Positions 11,465 to 23,300 of a DNA stretch of 64,000 nucleotides are shown here, piece by piece. Location: positions 91,147,501 through 91,211,500 of the forward strand of contig CP142452.1 in assembly GCA_038049695.1 (NCBI GenBank), in the 5' to 3' direction. The position numbers and the translations under genes are program-made. The notes under the pieces are model-generated. The model ran no database searches, was not told where the DNA came from, and saw only the letters and a list, made by a program, of their open reading frames with translations. Position 1 is the stretch's first letter; the number at the start of each line of letters is the position of its first letter. The DNA is from Cinnamomum chago (Eukaryota; Streptophyta; Magnoliopsida; Laurales; Lauraceae).

Positions 11465-12734
11465 GTGAGAGAGAGAGGGAAAAAAAGAAGATTTCTTTCT
11501 TCTGCTTTTCTTGTTCGATTGCTGCTTGTGTTTGGTTCATTGATATTTGAGTCTCGATTTTTGGTTATTGTAATCATTTTAGATCTTGATTTATGTGCAT
11601 GGGAAGGATTCACTTTTCTTCAAGACTTTAATTTTTTTTCCCTGCTGTGTGTGGGGTTGATTTGTTTGTTTTTGAACAATGTTACGTTGTTTAGATTTTT
11701 AATTCGACGCGAGTGATCGTTAGGGTTGTGATTCTTGTCTGTTCTAGGGTTTTTACTTTGTTGATTCCGTTTTTATTGCTATTGCTAGGGTTGGATTTCT
11801 TATTGCAAAGGGTCGGTTAGCAGTTACAGTAGAGTCGTCTTTTCTTTCTTTCTTTTTTCTATAGAATATTTTTCTAGGGTTTTGATTTCTTCTATTTCGA
11901 TCTATAGCTTTATTTCCTTCCCCTTTTGGTTGATTTTTCCAAGGGGTTGTTGTTCCGCGTTTAAAGTTGTAAGTTTTTTTTTTTTTTTTGGAATTTTAGT
12001 TGTATTCTTCAAAAAATTTCCTTGAATTCTTGTTTTTGAATGTCTGTGTTAGGTGGTGCATTGTGTTTTGATTAGTGATTCTCATATTCAGTACTAGTAA
12101 TCAAGACTTCCTTTTTGTACTACATTGATTGTTTGGATTATGGGTTCGTGAATTCTTAATTCTTGAAATCCTGATTGTTGAGGAAGTGCTTGGAATTATC
12201 TCTTTGAAGATGGATTGATAGATAGATAGAGTTTTTGCGCTTAATTTTAATTCTTTTGATGGTGGTTTGTATGGCTGTACCTATATTATTAGTGTCAAAT
12301 TGAATCCTTGTAGTTTGAGTGATATGATTTCTTGATTGTTTCAGAAAGAATGATCTGATGCTATTGCACCCTTGAGGTTGTGGGTTCAAGTCACGTTACT
12401 CGGAAAAAAAAAAGGAAAAAAAAGAATGATCTTATGCAATTTTTAGGGTGAAATCAGTGAGATTCTGCCCGAAATCTTTACCATTACTCTTGTTTTAATT
12501 AGAAAGACATCTGTTAGCATAAGTTTTTATTAGGATATCAGTGAAAGCAAATATGCTTGGATGCATCTAGATGAAGGCTTATGTGTAGTCACTTTCTGTT
12601 TTGTTGGATTTCAAACAGTTCTACTTTGGGCTGTTTTACTTCATGGATTCTTCATTTTGTTTGTTCAATCATATGATTTATTATACTTACTGGTGTGGGA
12701 TTTGGTTTCTAATCTGTAACTTATGCTCTTCCAG
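11465..12734 (+). other. Probable 5'UTR intron of the Agenet/ENT gene
   Basis: AAAAG|GTGAGA (donor at 11465) and GCTCTTCCAG| (acceptor ending at 12734) bracket T-rich sequence typical of plant leader introns. The next exon would begin at 12735 and reach the ATG at 12770 after 35 bases. A second possible acceptor (TTATAG) ends at 12764. The 161-codon frame at 11231-11716 runs through this leader and intron and is not considered coding. A small SINE insertion lies inside at 12362-12420. Confidence 0.5.
12362..12420 (+). mobile_element. 5'-truncated SINE insertion with 17-bp target duplication
   Basis: A 59-base insert contains a Pol III B-box-like GTGGGTTCAAGTCA and ends in an A-rich tail. It is flanked by AAAGAATGATCTGATGC (12345-12361) and the same 17-mer with one mismatch (12421-12437). 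This is the signature of LINE-machinery retroposition. The same B-box region occurs inverted at 61385-61397, also followed by an A-rich tail, so this is a small family. Position: within the inferred 5'UTR intron of the Agenet/ENT gene. Confidence 0.7.
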
Positions 12735-12769
12735 GTTCGAATTTTGGTTGTTTTTATATTATAGCTATC

Positions 12770-14732
12770 ATGAGATTCATGAAAGGTAGTAAGGTGGAGG
12801 TTTTAAGCAATAGGGAGGTGCCCTCTGGTGCCTGGAGGAAGGCTGAAATCTTATTGGGGAATGGACATTACTACAGAGTGAAGTATGATCAACCATTCAC
12901 TGACAGTGATGATGCAATCGTTGAAAGAGTGTCCAGAAAGGTGATCAGGCCATGTCCTCCTGCAAGATATATAGAAAATTGGGTTGCTAGAGATATTGTT
13001 GAGGTGTTTGATAACAACTCATGGAAAATCTCAAAAGTCTTGGAGGCAGTGGGAGGGGATTGCTTCTTTGTTAGACTGCTTGGATCCTCCTTGGAAATCA
13101 AAGTCCACAAATCTGGTATTAGGGCACGGCAATCATGGAAGGATGATCAATGGGTTGTGATTGGGAAGGTAACTCCATTTGACTCTGTTTCTTAATTTGT
13201 AATGTGTGATCTGTAGGATGGCTTGCCTTTACATGCTTAGGTTATCTTTGGCAATTACAAAAAATGCCAGTTGGTGATACACTTTTCAGCCCAATTTTTT
13301 GTATCCAAACAGCATCAGGATGGGCCCGAAATGTTTAGGGCATTGGATTTTGGTGAAAAAACGCAGAAAGATTGGTTCTTGCCTAATTCTGTTTCAGTTT
13401 TGTTAGCAGCCCAAATGCTTGGCATAACTCATTGACCTATGGTTATCCATTTTGTCAGATTATCCAATCTTTCAGGGTATTGGTACAACTAGATATGCAT
13501 TGAGATTTTTAGGAGTTGCATTATCCCCATCTTTATTTCCACAATGTAGTTTCAACTGGTTCGAATCTGTAGAACAGTCAGGAGGTACTTGTTGTCTCAA
13601 CCAGGAAGTTGCAGGCTCAAGTCATGTTAGACTGCATGCACGCGCGGCCTCATATCTGTTTATTTAATGGCATTATGGCATAGCTTGTTTTCATCAATGT
13701 TTTAACATTTGAAAGCTCAGTTGGTCTCTGAGTTGAATTTACTAGCTTGTGTTTTCACGTCCTTTGATCAAATGGAAGTAATATTGATTTTTTTTTTTTG
13801 AATAATTTTGGGCTCCTCATATGTCCTAGTATGATGATATTATTAAGAAATGATCCTTCCTAGCTTAGGCATTGGTTACAGTGACTGATGCTTTTTGCAT
13901 GCACATGTAGGTATCCAGATGCTGTGAAGATGGAGAAGCAGAGAAACTGCCAACAGAAAAGTATTATCAGAAGCCAAATTGTCAAGTGCTGGACCAAGGT
14001 GTGAGCGTGAAAGCTCATGGTGTGAATGATCATTTTCCCATTGATGATGTCCCAAGTTTTCAGGTGCCCCGAAAGGCTTCCTCTGGAAGAATGAAGAGAG
14101 GGTTGGAGTTTTCCTCAGCGCATGTTGAAACACTCATGGAAGCTGGCTGGAAAAAAAGAGCAATTGAGAAAGAGAGTAGATGCTCACAACTTGTTTTAGA
14201 GCATCCACTACGAGAAAAGGTAGATGCTGTTGCTTCCCGACAATCAATGTTGGGTGAAAACTTGCATGCTTCCTTTAACAACAGAATGGCTGCATTTTCT
14301 GAAATTGGTTCTGGGACAGGCAAACCAAATGTCAACAGAAGATATTTTGTTCCAACAAGCTTAGAACCCAATTATGCTGAGAGTAGTGCATTCTGCTCTG
14401 TGGCTAGTTGTGGTAGTAGTGATCGTGCTCCCATTTTATCATCCCATCATTCTGTAACAGAGCGTAACCTAGATACAGATAGTCAGTCTGATGATGCTGA
14501 ATCATCTAGTGGGAGGGAATATGGAACATGCGCTTTTCCTACAAAAGAGGGATTGGTGGTTGAAATCCATAAACTAGAGCTGCATGCCTACCGATCCACT
14601 ATGGTGGCATTATATGCTTCTGGATCCCTGAATTGGGAACAAGAAGTGATGTTGACAAATCTTCGCCTTACTCTTCACATTTCAAATGATGAACATTTGT
14701 CAGAGTTAAGGCGCTTACTTTCTATGAAATAG
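12770..14732 (+). CDS. Agenet (Tudor-like) and ENT domain protein
   Basis: Two exons, 12770-13168 and 13911-14732, joined in phase 0 (AAG|GTAACT donor, ACATGTAG| acceptor), give 406 residues ending in TAG. Residues about 5-64 (FMKGSKVEVLSN...WRKAEIL...YYRVKYD) and 70-122 (NWVARDIVEVFDNNSWKISKV...) are tandem Agenet/plant-Tudor repeats. Residues about 347-406 (EIHKLELHAYRSTMVALYAS, WEQE, NLRLTLHISNDEHLSELRRLL) form a C-terminal ENT (EMSY N-terminal) domain. The middle, 134-346, is polar with basic patches (KKRAIEKESR) and Ser-rich acidic sequence, probably disordered. The order Agenet-then-ENT matches the plant Tudor-like protein group rather than the EMSY-LIKE proteins, where ENT comes first. 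Family knowledge suggests a nuclear reader of modified histones; the ligand is unknown. MRFMKGSK gives two near starts; the first is used. The intron (13169-13910) holds a divergent tRNA-like repeat near 13560-13630. Confidence 0.9.
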
Positions 14733-16623
14733 CCTATTGATGAACTGGAACATAGCTCTAGGTTACCAACTTACCATAGGTTTGTTTTATTCTATTTTTC
14801 AATATTTACACCAGTAGAATTTGAGTCATTTGCTTTTTGTTCTTTCTGCAATGTAAGAAGAGGAATGGATTCTTATCATAGGGAGCATTTGTGGATCCAA
14901 TCTCTGGGTGGGTCTGGGCAGGGGATTATTGGGAGCATAAAATGCTTGTACCATAAACTCTTTCAAAGAAATGAAGTACTCTGGTGTCCTTAATGGCTTC
15001 CTGGTGTCATGGTGGTGTTCTTTTTCTGCTGTCTTTTATGGCTCATTGTGGTGTTGTTTTTCTTGTGTACATAATTCCTATTGTAGATGGTCGAGTATCT
15101 TCTCATTTAAAGAAAGGATCCTTCTAAGAATATAAATAGATTTATCACAAGCTAAATCAAATCTCAGCCATTTCTCTGAGCCAGAAATCATGTATTGTGA
15201 GAGAATGTATATATAACTTCTATGGAACATAATTGCAACAAAATACCAGGGCATCTATCAATTGCATTGCTCTGCTGCATAAGTTCTGCCAATTGCCCAT
15301 ATTTTGTGCAAACATCCATAATAGTGTGCATTATCATTGCCAACCATGAGCAAGGCTTATTATTTTTATTTTGTATCAGTATGGAGATTGGGGAACACTA
15401 ATGAAGAAGAGTGTACACCAATCCTTGAACCCTTGACCACTTTTGCATGCTTCCAACTATGCAACCATAGGGACATAAGGAAGATTGGTTATGGGGAGCA
15501 CTAATGGAACCTTGATGTTGTTTTTATTATTTCGTCTTACGTGAAATTTAGCATTTCGCAGTGTTACTTGATTTTGGTATCCCTTGAATAATGAGCAATT
15601 TCTTCATGGTCTTTAATTCACTATAAATGTACTGTGCTGGATCCCTTTTCAAATAATATTATTCTATTACTGTTCGAACCATCTGGCAATGTGAGGGAAT
15701 TTCATTTTGAGCATATTATTGATGCATTCCCTGCATTTTCCAGGGCTGAAGTTGCAGGCTTAAGACACCTTGGTTCCAAAGGCCTAATGATGATGGTGGG
15801 GCTTGCCACTTGTAAAACTTGTTTGATGTAGGCATTATGGCAGCATTGTCGACGAGTGTCCTTCAAATATATCGATCTAAGGTGATCAATTGCTGTTATT
15901 GATTTCTTTAGCGCATGCCTTCTATCTCAAGGCCAGCTGTGTGCCTGCAACACATGCTCCATTGAATGCAATAAATTCAGAACCTCATAAAATATCTATG
16001 ATGGAATGCTTTGATATGTAGCTTGAAAGGTTTTATTTTGAAACTACTACTCAGCTACTGCAATCTGTACATTCCATCACTTGCCGGCATTCATTTTTAT
16101 TATCTCTGTGCTATTATGCTTGAGATGGTTTTTATCATGTATCCATTATTTTGATATTTATTGGTTTCAGCAAATGTTGAAATAGTCTATTTCAGTACTG
16201 CTTGATAACAGGTTAATTTATTATATTAACCATCACATCTAAGACAAATTGGTTGGTTCATATCCAAATCTAGAACGAAAGGAAGCACCTTAGTGAGTGT
16301 TATATTGGTGCATTTTGAACTGTATTAGTAGATTGAGGGGTTTTCATACACATGAATGAGAATGAATAAACCATTTATAAAAAAAAAAAGGAATGATGGT
16401 GAAATATTGCAACAGCCTATAAACAACTTAATTCCGATTAAGGTTTCTTTGGACTTTGAAGGGTTATGACTTTGCATGTCACGTTGAATAAGTTAATATT
16501 TAATAAAAAAAAGATGGAATTAATGAAGATCTGAAACAATTTAAATCTCCTTGATCATTTTCTTAAAAAATAAAGAAAGAGGGGCAACTCTCCTGGAGTG
16601 TTTCTAAATGGCAGATGCATGAC
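14733..16623. other. 3' flank of the Agenet/ENT gene, no further gene
   Basis: The 3'UTR presumably occupies the first few hundred bases; no single clear poly(A) signal stands out. The remainder is AT-rich with no domain-bearing frame (15634-15831 is a chance reading). Confidence 0.45.
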
Positions 16624-17152
16624 CTAGGAAGCATGGACACCTCTCCGGGGCCGTCGTGTCCGTGTCGGACACGCTAAAAAGAGTATCCTATTTATTGTTT
16701 TATATTTTATATTCTGGACACGTTGGGGACACGCTTGGGACACACTAGGACACGTTAGGGACACGCTGACCTCTTTTAATTGGAAAAAAATATTAAAATT
16801 AGAGTAAAAAAGAAAAGAAAACGGGGTTGTTTGTAAAAAGTCATAACTTAGAGAAAATGGGGCTCTTTTAATTTGTCCATCCAACTCCAGCCCTAAACGA
16901 AAGAGAAAAAAAACCTCATTCGTCCGTCCAGCCCTAAACGAAAGAGAAAAAACCCCATTCGTTCGTCTAGTCCTAACGAAAGAAGAAGAAAAAGAAGATA
17001 TGCTATGTCGGCGTGTCCGTGTCCATATATATGATTAGATTTTTATTATTATTATTATTAAATATTAACGTGTCCCTGACGTGTCCGTGTCCTACTTTTT
17101 TGAGAAATGCCGTGTCGGCGTGTCTATGTCGTGTCGTGTCCGTGCTTCTTAG
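16624..17152. mobile_element. hAT-like non-autonomous transposon rich in GTGTCC repeats
   Basis: Ends CTAGGAAGCATGGACAC and, inverted, CTAAGAAGCACGGACAC match at 15 of 17 positions. Flanking TGCATGAC (16616-16623) and TGCATGAT (17153-17160) form an 8-bp target duplication with one mismatch, the hAT hallmark. Subterminal regions are packed with GTGTCC/GGACAC motifs on both strands. The interior has an imperfect 46-bp tandem repeat (about 16888-16985) and an (ATT)n run. There is no transposase frame, so the element depends on an autonomous partner. Confidence 0.7.
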
Positions 17153-17199
17153 TGCATGATTGATAAAAGAGGCAATTTAGAAGGGGAGAAACCAACACT

Positions 17200-17672
17200 T
17201 AGTCCAAAGGTTGAGGATGTGTGCTAGAATGAGGATGTGAAGGCCTTCTGAAGTAACTCAAGGTCTATGATGCCCAGATACGGTACGGATATGACAGGGA
17301 CACGCCATAGACATGTCAGGGACACAGATTTTACATGTAAAAAGTAAAGTATTGGATACGATACGACACGATACGTTGTCCATTTTGAAGTATCCATGCA
17401 TCATAGCTCAAGGTCGTTGTTTATAATACTGGTCTTGCTCTTTATATTTATAATTTATATTTGGTTCAAGTCCAAAATAGTAAAATCTATCACAAACCCA
17501 ATTTTGAGAGACGAAATGACCATGATCTAAATCAAGGACTTCATGTTTGCAACAAACTAATTGATTGATAATTTAGTTGACCGCATGGGAAAAAAGGATT
17601 TCCTTTAGTCGAGAATATTCTGAGGATATGCGTGCGAGAAGAAGGATGTGAAGATCTTCTGAAGTAACTCAG
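17200..17672 (+). repeat. Imperfect direct duplication around the MITE
   Basis: About 65 bases at 17200-17264 (ending CTTCTGAAGTAACTCAAGGT) recur diverged at about 17605-17672 (CTTCTGAAGTAACTCAGGCG). The second copy lacks the MITE and so resembles a paralogous empty site. It suggests a local duplication older than, or independent of, the MITE insertion. Confidence 0.5.
17265..17406. mobile_element. 142-bp hAT-like MITE, related to the neighbour
   Basis: It starts CTATGATGCCCAGATAC and ends with the inverse of CTATGATGCATGGATAC. It is bracketed by a perfect 8-bp duplication CTCAAGGT (17257-17264 and 17407-17414). The interior carries GGGACACG and GATACGACACG words similar to the 16624-17152 element, so they probably belong to one superfamily lineage. 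Confidence 0.75.
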
Positions 17673-17899
17673 GCGCCAAGGTATTAGAAGGAATCTATTT
17701 GTTTGTTGCATCTCTTGAGCTTCAATGCTCACAAGAGTTTTATCCCTTTGCATATCCCTACTGATTTGCAATTAATATATTCTGTCTTAATATGATTTAT
17801 TTCTAAGGCCCTTGGATTCTAAAGCCCCCGCCATCTCTTAGGTTTCATATTCACAGATTTTTAAATTCATCCTCCAACATTATATAATAAAAAAACAAC

Positions 17900-18330
17900 A
17901 TATACCAAGGTATTTCTTTGAGTGAGTAGGTAACTCATTCATACTTAATGAAAAATATAAGGGCTTAAGGGTGACCCACCCTGATGCAAGTCTATAGTCG
18001 TTGGAAACTCACTTTAGCTCCATAGGTAGTTCTCATATTATTTAGCTCTCCTCATATAAGTCTTTAATGATGTCAATATAACCTCTTGAGAAACTCCTTT
18101 TATCCAAAATTTTCTAAATCTAATCTCTAGTTACCCTGTCGTAGGCTTCCTCTATATTGATGAAGACCATATGGTGATTTTTCTTGTTCTCTTGGTATTT
18201 TAAAATTAATTGTCGAAGTGAGAAGATGACTTCCTTGGTTGACCTCTCCCTAACATGAAACCAAATTGATTTTTGGATATTTTGGTATCTCGTCTAAGTC
18301 TTTGCTCCAGCGCTCTCTCTCATAATAAAA
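17900..18330 (-). mobile_element. Degenerate RTE-type LINE reverse-transcriptase fragment
   Basis: Read on the minus strand from 18330 downward, broken frames give fingers/palm signatures of plant RTE-clade non-LTR reverse transcriptase: RLRRDTKISKNQFGFM, then after a +1 shift a region matching STKEVIFSLRQLI, then HMVFINIEEAYDRV, IDIIKDLYEE, then LHQG..LSP and LSMNELPTH. The frame is interrupted by at least two shifts and a stop, and the catalytic FADD segment is missing because the fragment ends first. It is a dead, truncated copy. Confidence 0.75.
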
Positions 18331-18410
18331 AAAATAACAATAGAAAAAGAATACAAGACGAAACTCATACGCACAATCGAACTCTCTAGTTAAATACCTA
18401 TTTCTTATTG

Positions 18411-18500
18411 TTCTCTAAAACCTCTCCATCGTCGTCATCGTCGTCGTCGTCATGGCCTTTGTCTAGTTATCCTAACTATGTTGGGTCAGCTACATGAATT
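18411..18500 (-). mobile_element. RTE LINE 3'-tail remnant with (GAC/GAT)n tail
   Basis: On the minus strand, TTCATGTAGCTGACCCAACA is followed by a trinucleotide tail (18431-18453). This matches the terminal ATGTAGCCGACCCCA-type sequence common at plant RTE LINE 3' ends. It lies upstream of the reverse-transcriptase fragment in LINE orientation, so it belongs to a different insertion. Confidence 0.45.
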
Positions 18501-18572
18501 GTGTTTCTCTATTTGAGTTTGTCCTAGGCCAGATCGTTGGATAAAGTCGCACTTTTTAAGATCTTTCCTTAC

Positions 18573-19006
18573 CATAGTTGTCATTTCCATTCCGTTCTTG
18601 CCCATTTCAGCTTGAACATTCCATAATTGGCCTAGGGTAGAACATAATCCCCCTAAAAGTTTCCAGGCCCAATTCCAGTCGTTTTGGTCCATTCCGGTCA
18701 TTCAGGTCCCCATTCCAATTTTGGTCCAATTCCGCTCGATTCTAGCCCATGTTTCATACTTCCATTCATATATAGTGAAAACTAGAAAATGGTCAATTGT
18801 AAAATGATGTTTAATTTAAGTGATATAAGTATGGATTTTTAGTATTATTTTAGCTTTCAATTATTTTTTAAAAATTTTAGGCATTCCTTTTTTTTTTTTT
18901 CAATCCCACCTTTTCTTGAACGAAATACCGGAATCAACCGGAATGTTGAAACATTCCACTACAGGTCAAAACTGAATTGGGGACTGGAACGAAATTGATA
19001 ACCATG
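18573..19006. mobile_element. Candidate TIR element (MITE-like)
   Basis: CATAGTTGTCATTTCCATTCC at the left matches the inverse of the right end (CATGGTTATCAATTTCGTTCC) at 16 of 21 positions. The interior repeats CATTCCG/GGTCC-type words. Flanks TTCCTTAC and ATCCTCAA match only partly as an 8-bp duplication, so boundaries and class are uncertain. Confidence 0.4.
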
Positions 19007-20126
19007 ATCCTCAATTCTTCCATCCATGTCCTCAAAAACAAACTGGCGGAGTTTCTCTAAAACCTCCCTAGATCACATAAATTATTGAGAGTTTTTTTTA
19101 TTAATCATTAGATAAAAAAGGCCATCACCCAGTGTGGTCCTACCGAAGCAGGGTCCTGGGAGGTTTTTTTTTTTATATTAATCATCAGATAACTTCTTCA
19201 AAATAGAGACACTAACAAAAGAAATTATAAAAGTTATTAATATTAGCTATTCGGTTGTGGCCATTCCTACCCATGCGAATCAAATCAATTGAAATTTATC
19301 ACATCAGAATCCTAAAATTCACCTATAAATGAGATTCGATGCATAGATACAAATCTTTTTCCTTAGGATTTGATACAAATCATGGAGTCCAAGATTCAAT
19401 GAGTAGGGTTTTAACAACAATGAGTACCACTACTGCTACTATTTCTAATCTTTTTAATTAGACTTCAAAATGGTAAAAGCTTTTACAAACTTGATTTTGT
19501 TACAAGAAATAGCATGATGCAATGCTTATGTTGACCAATTGTTGAATGCGTTACTTTCAGAGTGTTGGCAATGAGAATTCCACATTAGATTGACCAATTA
19601 TTATAGAGTTTTCCTGGGAAGAAAAATAAAAATTTAGCAAAGTGAACAAAGGGTTTGATGACTTGATGTAACTAAAGCTCTTAGGAATGAATTTAATTGT
19701 CTAGTTGATGTTTTCTAGACAAGGCATGGTAAGTCTCAAAGCATGGATCATAAGCCTCATGAGCACAACTTTTTTTTTTTTTTAAGCAAATAATTTACAT
19801 TTAAATATGTTAATAAAAATAGAAATAGTAACGCTTAACTTTTATTCCTTTTAATGTGTTAACTAGGGTTGGATTAAGTTAAATCTAGTTACAATAATCA
19901 TAACTGAAAAAAAGAAGAAGCGCATGCTTCACTTGGGATGCATGCCACAAATATGCGTCATATGATGAGACATATGCCTTGACTGCAACCAACGTCTCAG
20001 ATTTTCGGCAAGGGGCGTTTTTGGGATGGCCCCCAAAAAGGCTCGCCTCGAGGTGCTTCTAAAAACGCTACTAAGCTATTTTGTTCATTGGATTGGCTTC
20101 TCATTTCATTGATAGTTTTGAAAAGT
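19007..20126. other. Gene-free spacer
   Basis: AT-rich with no coding signal. A duplicated TTATATTAATCAT(C/T)AGATAA word occurs at about 19090 and 19170, flanking a GC-richer segment (CACCCAGTGTGGTCCTACC) of the kind found in dispersed plant repeats. Confidence 0.45.
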
Positions 20127-20303
20127 CTAATGAAATCAATGAACATCTAAAAAGTTTGATTCACTGGTCCATTTCAGTTAGCTCACTAATGAAATCAATG
20201 AACATCAGAAAAACTTGATTCACTGGTCCATTTCAGTCAGCTCCCTAATGAAATCAATGAACATCTGAAAATTTTGATTCACTGGTCCATTTCAATTAGC
20301 TGG
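20127..20303 (+). repeat. Minisatellite, 3 x 59 bp
   Basis: Three consecutive 59-bp units start at 20127, 20186 and 20245, each beginning CTAATGAAATCAATGAACAT and containing GATTCACTGGTCCATTTCA. They differ at only a few positions. The reading is non-coding, with no spacer variability. Confidence 0.9.
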
Positions 20304-23300
20304 CATGCCATGCTAATCATTGTTTTGTTCACCACAAGCTAGTTGAATTGAAGTCCTGACTCATGAAAGGGAACTAAACAAGTTATTGTAATGGAGGGAA
20401 CTTTAAAACAGAAACAATGTTCACTTGTGATATGTGTGATTCTTTGTTGCACTATTTTGTAAATGTATGCCTTTAATATACTTACAGACACTATTAAACA
20501 ACGATAACTCTTATGTAATAGGTACCCAATGATGCGAATAATCTACTCTATTTGGTTACTAATAATCTACCTCAAATGTTTATGAACTGACAAAAAAGTT
20601 TGATGCTATCACTACCGACATTTTTTGTTATTAATGTCCATCATAACTTGCGAGTTCTTCAAATGAAATTCAACAGATGCACTTGTGTTAGATGGTGAAA
20701 CTTGCCGGAATTTTTTCTTTTCTGACTTGTTTAGATAATTAGTTTGAGCAATTAGGTTCTAGTCCTGCCTGATCATTACCTGAGTCCATAATCATTAGGA
20801 TTTCAAGGTCTGTCAGCAATTCATTCATGTGAACCAGTTCATGATCACCTTTTTCATGCAAGGGACAGATTGAGTTTTTGGTTTGTTTTCATCTGCATTG
20901 AGTCATTGAATTTGTTTATATTAATTGGGTTGTCTATTGAGAACTCTTTGACAATTAGGAATGGAGTTGGTGATATTTGCTATGAAATTCGATTGTTTTG
21001 GTCTCTGCCAACATGATTTGCTGAGTGTCTGGTGTGGAGTAAGGAGTGCAAAGTTCCTACCTTTGCTTGCATCAGTCGCATTCCATTGCTATAAGCCAGG
21101 AGGGAAGGCACTAGGTGAATGCTTCTCAACTTGTTTCTAACTAAAAAACTGAAGAGAAGACAAGCTAGTGATTAAGAGATTTACTAACTCTGATAAGTCC
21201 TTGCCATTTTCTCCATGTTACCCTAAATAGACTCTTCCTGAACTTTTTCCACTACTGTAATTCTGTGATGAGCTTGTAGTGACTTCATTTTGGGTGCTTG
21301 TTCTACAGCAACAAATTGGGAAGATATGCTTGTTGTGAGATTTTTTGTTGCAAAGTGAACTTTCTAGATGAAAGTGCTTATGGTTAGTGATACTAGTGAG
21401 ACCAAGAGAACTTAGCAAAGACTACTGGTGCTCTGATTGAATTCTTTTTCAAGAAAAAAAAAAAAGTGATAAAAGAATGTTAAAACGGAACCATTCTGAC
21501 CTGAATAATCAAAAGTTTAGTTAAGGGGGAAGTGCTAAAACAAAGGAAATATTTCATAGACCATCTCGACACTCTGCATAGAATGTACATTTTACCAATT
21601 CATAATGGGTAATTTGACCTCTTTTTCCCACTTTTCTTTTTTGATGGTGTTTTTGGTTGAACTATTTATAAAAAAAAAAAAAAAAAAAGAAAAGAAAGGA
21701 AACGAGAAGCATACAAGTTGGTGCCGATGAGAAATTAGCATCCGAAGCCAAGAGGGGAAAAGGAAAGATGAGTGCTGAATTGAGGAAGTTATGGCAAAGA
21801 GAATTAGTGCTTGAACTTCTTCCTAAATGATTAAAAGGGGAAGTTGAATTGAAGCTTTTTAAATCTTGGGCTAGCTGAACTGAGGGTGCGGGGAGCAAAA
21901 GGAAAAATGAGGAAACACTTGCTGCAACCTTTTATATACTAAATTTCTAATGGGTTCGCTCATCCTCTTGATTGAGGTCTATTTCTTTGCATACTATAGT
22001 ACTAATTTAGTTTATTCTAAAAAGACAATCCTAATGTTGAATTACAATTGATTACATATTCACGAAGAAAAGTCTTTACTGTAAGGGGAAAGGGGAAACT
22101 GAGGAAAAGAAAATGTCACAAACTGTGGGTTGTAAAACACCCTTGGAAATCATACCTAATATCTGTATCGTATTGTAGAGGGTTGCGTGGCTCATATCTG
22201 CACTCATTGGCAGTTGAATGACCGCCTTGAGGCTTGAGGGTTATAACCTAAGGTTGGAAGCTGTTGTTTTCTGTTGGGGCAGTTACAACTACAGGAGACT
22301 CCTCTGTGCAAACATGGTTAAAATGTGAGTAAACCAAACATGTTCCCTTATGGCTTACGGATTAAAGTATAATACCTGGATACTTAAGGATAGGTAGATC
22401 CTTATGTTGCTTAATACTTTGGCTTGTGGAAGCCATTGTGTCAAATTTGTGAAATCATCATTTTAAGCATTTTGAATTAGTCTGGATCTTTTCTTACTGC
22501 TAAGGAAAAAAGTAAGTAATTGCGAGTGGGAGGCACCAATAAAAGAGGTAGTATACTTTGGGAGGGGTTATGTGGTCCATTTGGAAAGAAAGAAATGATG
22601 ACGTTTCAATAACCAAGAAAGAACAGTCAAACAAGTCTTGGGGGTGTATCTAAGGTGCAGTTGGCGAGTTTAAAGGAATTGCAAAATGGCAGATAGCTAG
22701 AAACTGGATGGAGGTTATGATGAGTGGCCAAAAAAGTAACAAGATAGTAATAAAAAGTGGAGCCCACTCATACAGTCATGAAATATGATTTTGATAGGGT
22801 GGCAAAATGGAAACTAGGTTAACAAGTACCAGCAAGGTGCTCCATGATGACAAGTCGGCACTTTTGCCATTTGCCAGTGTCCAGAGAGAATCAAATGTGT
22901 GCGTGTGTGGTGTATGTGTCTTGGTGTGTGCATGTGCACTTTGTGGTGGGTGGGTGCGTGGGTGGGTGTTCAATGTGTATGTGTGTGTGTGGTTGTGACT
23001 TGTGAAAGTGCGCGTATGTGCATGTGTGAGTGAGTTTTTCAATACATGCAGGTCATTATAGATGGTGATTCTTTTGCCTTTATCATTTTATGGCTTTTGG
23101 TATGTATTTATTTATTTATTTTCCTGATTGTACGTATCTTGTGAGATTTGAGTCCATTTCTGTGGCCTAAAGTGAAGTCTTCTGTTACATTGGATTGTTG
23201 AACTTGTAAAGATTATGGCACCTTTGAAGGTTTGATCATCTTGTCAATTACTACTCTTAAGTCAGAGGCTCCCTTACTTTAGTGGTGGCCAATTATGTGT

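Noticed and set aside
11231-11716. 161-aa frame upstream of the Agenet gene
   Set aside because: It starts in the AG-rich leader and reads through a good splice donor into T-rich intron sequence; there is no recognised domain.
22776-23042. His/Thr-rich 88-aa minus-strand frame
   Set aside because: It is the translation of a CA/GT low-complexity tract.
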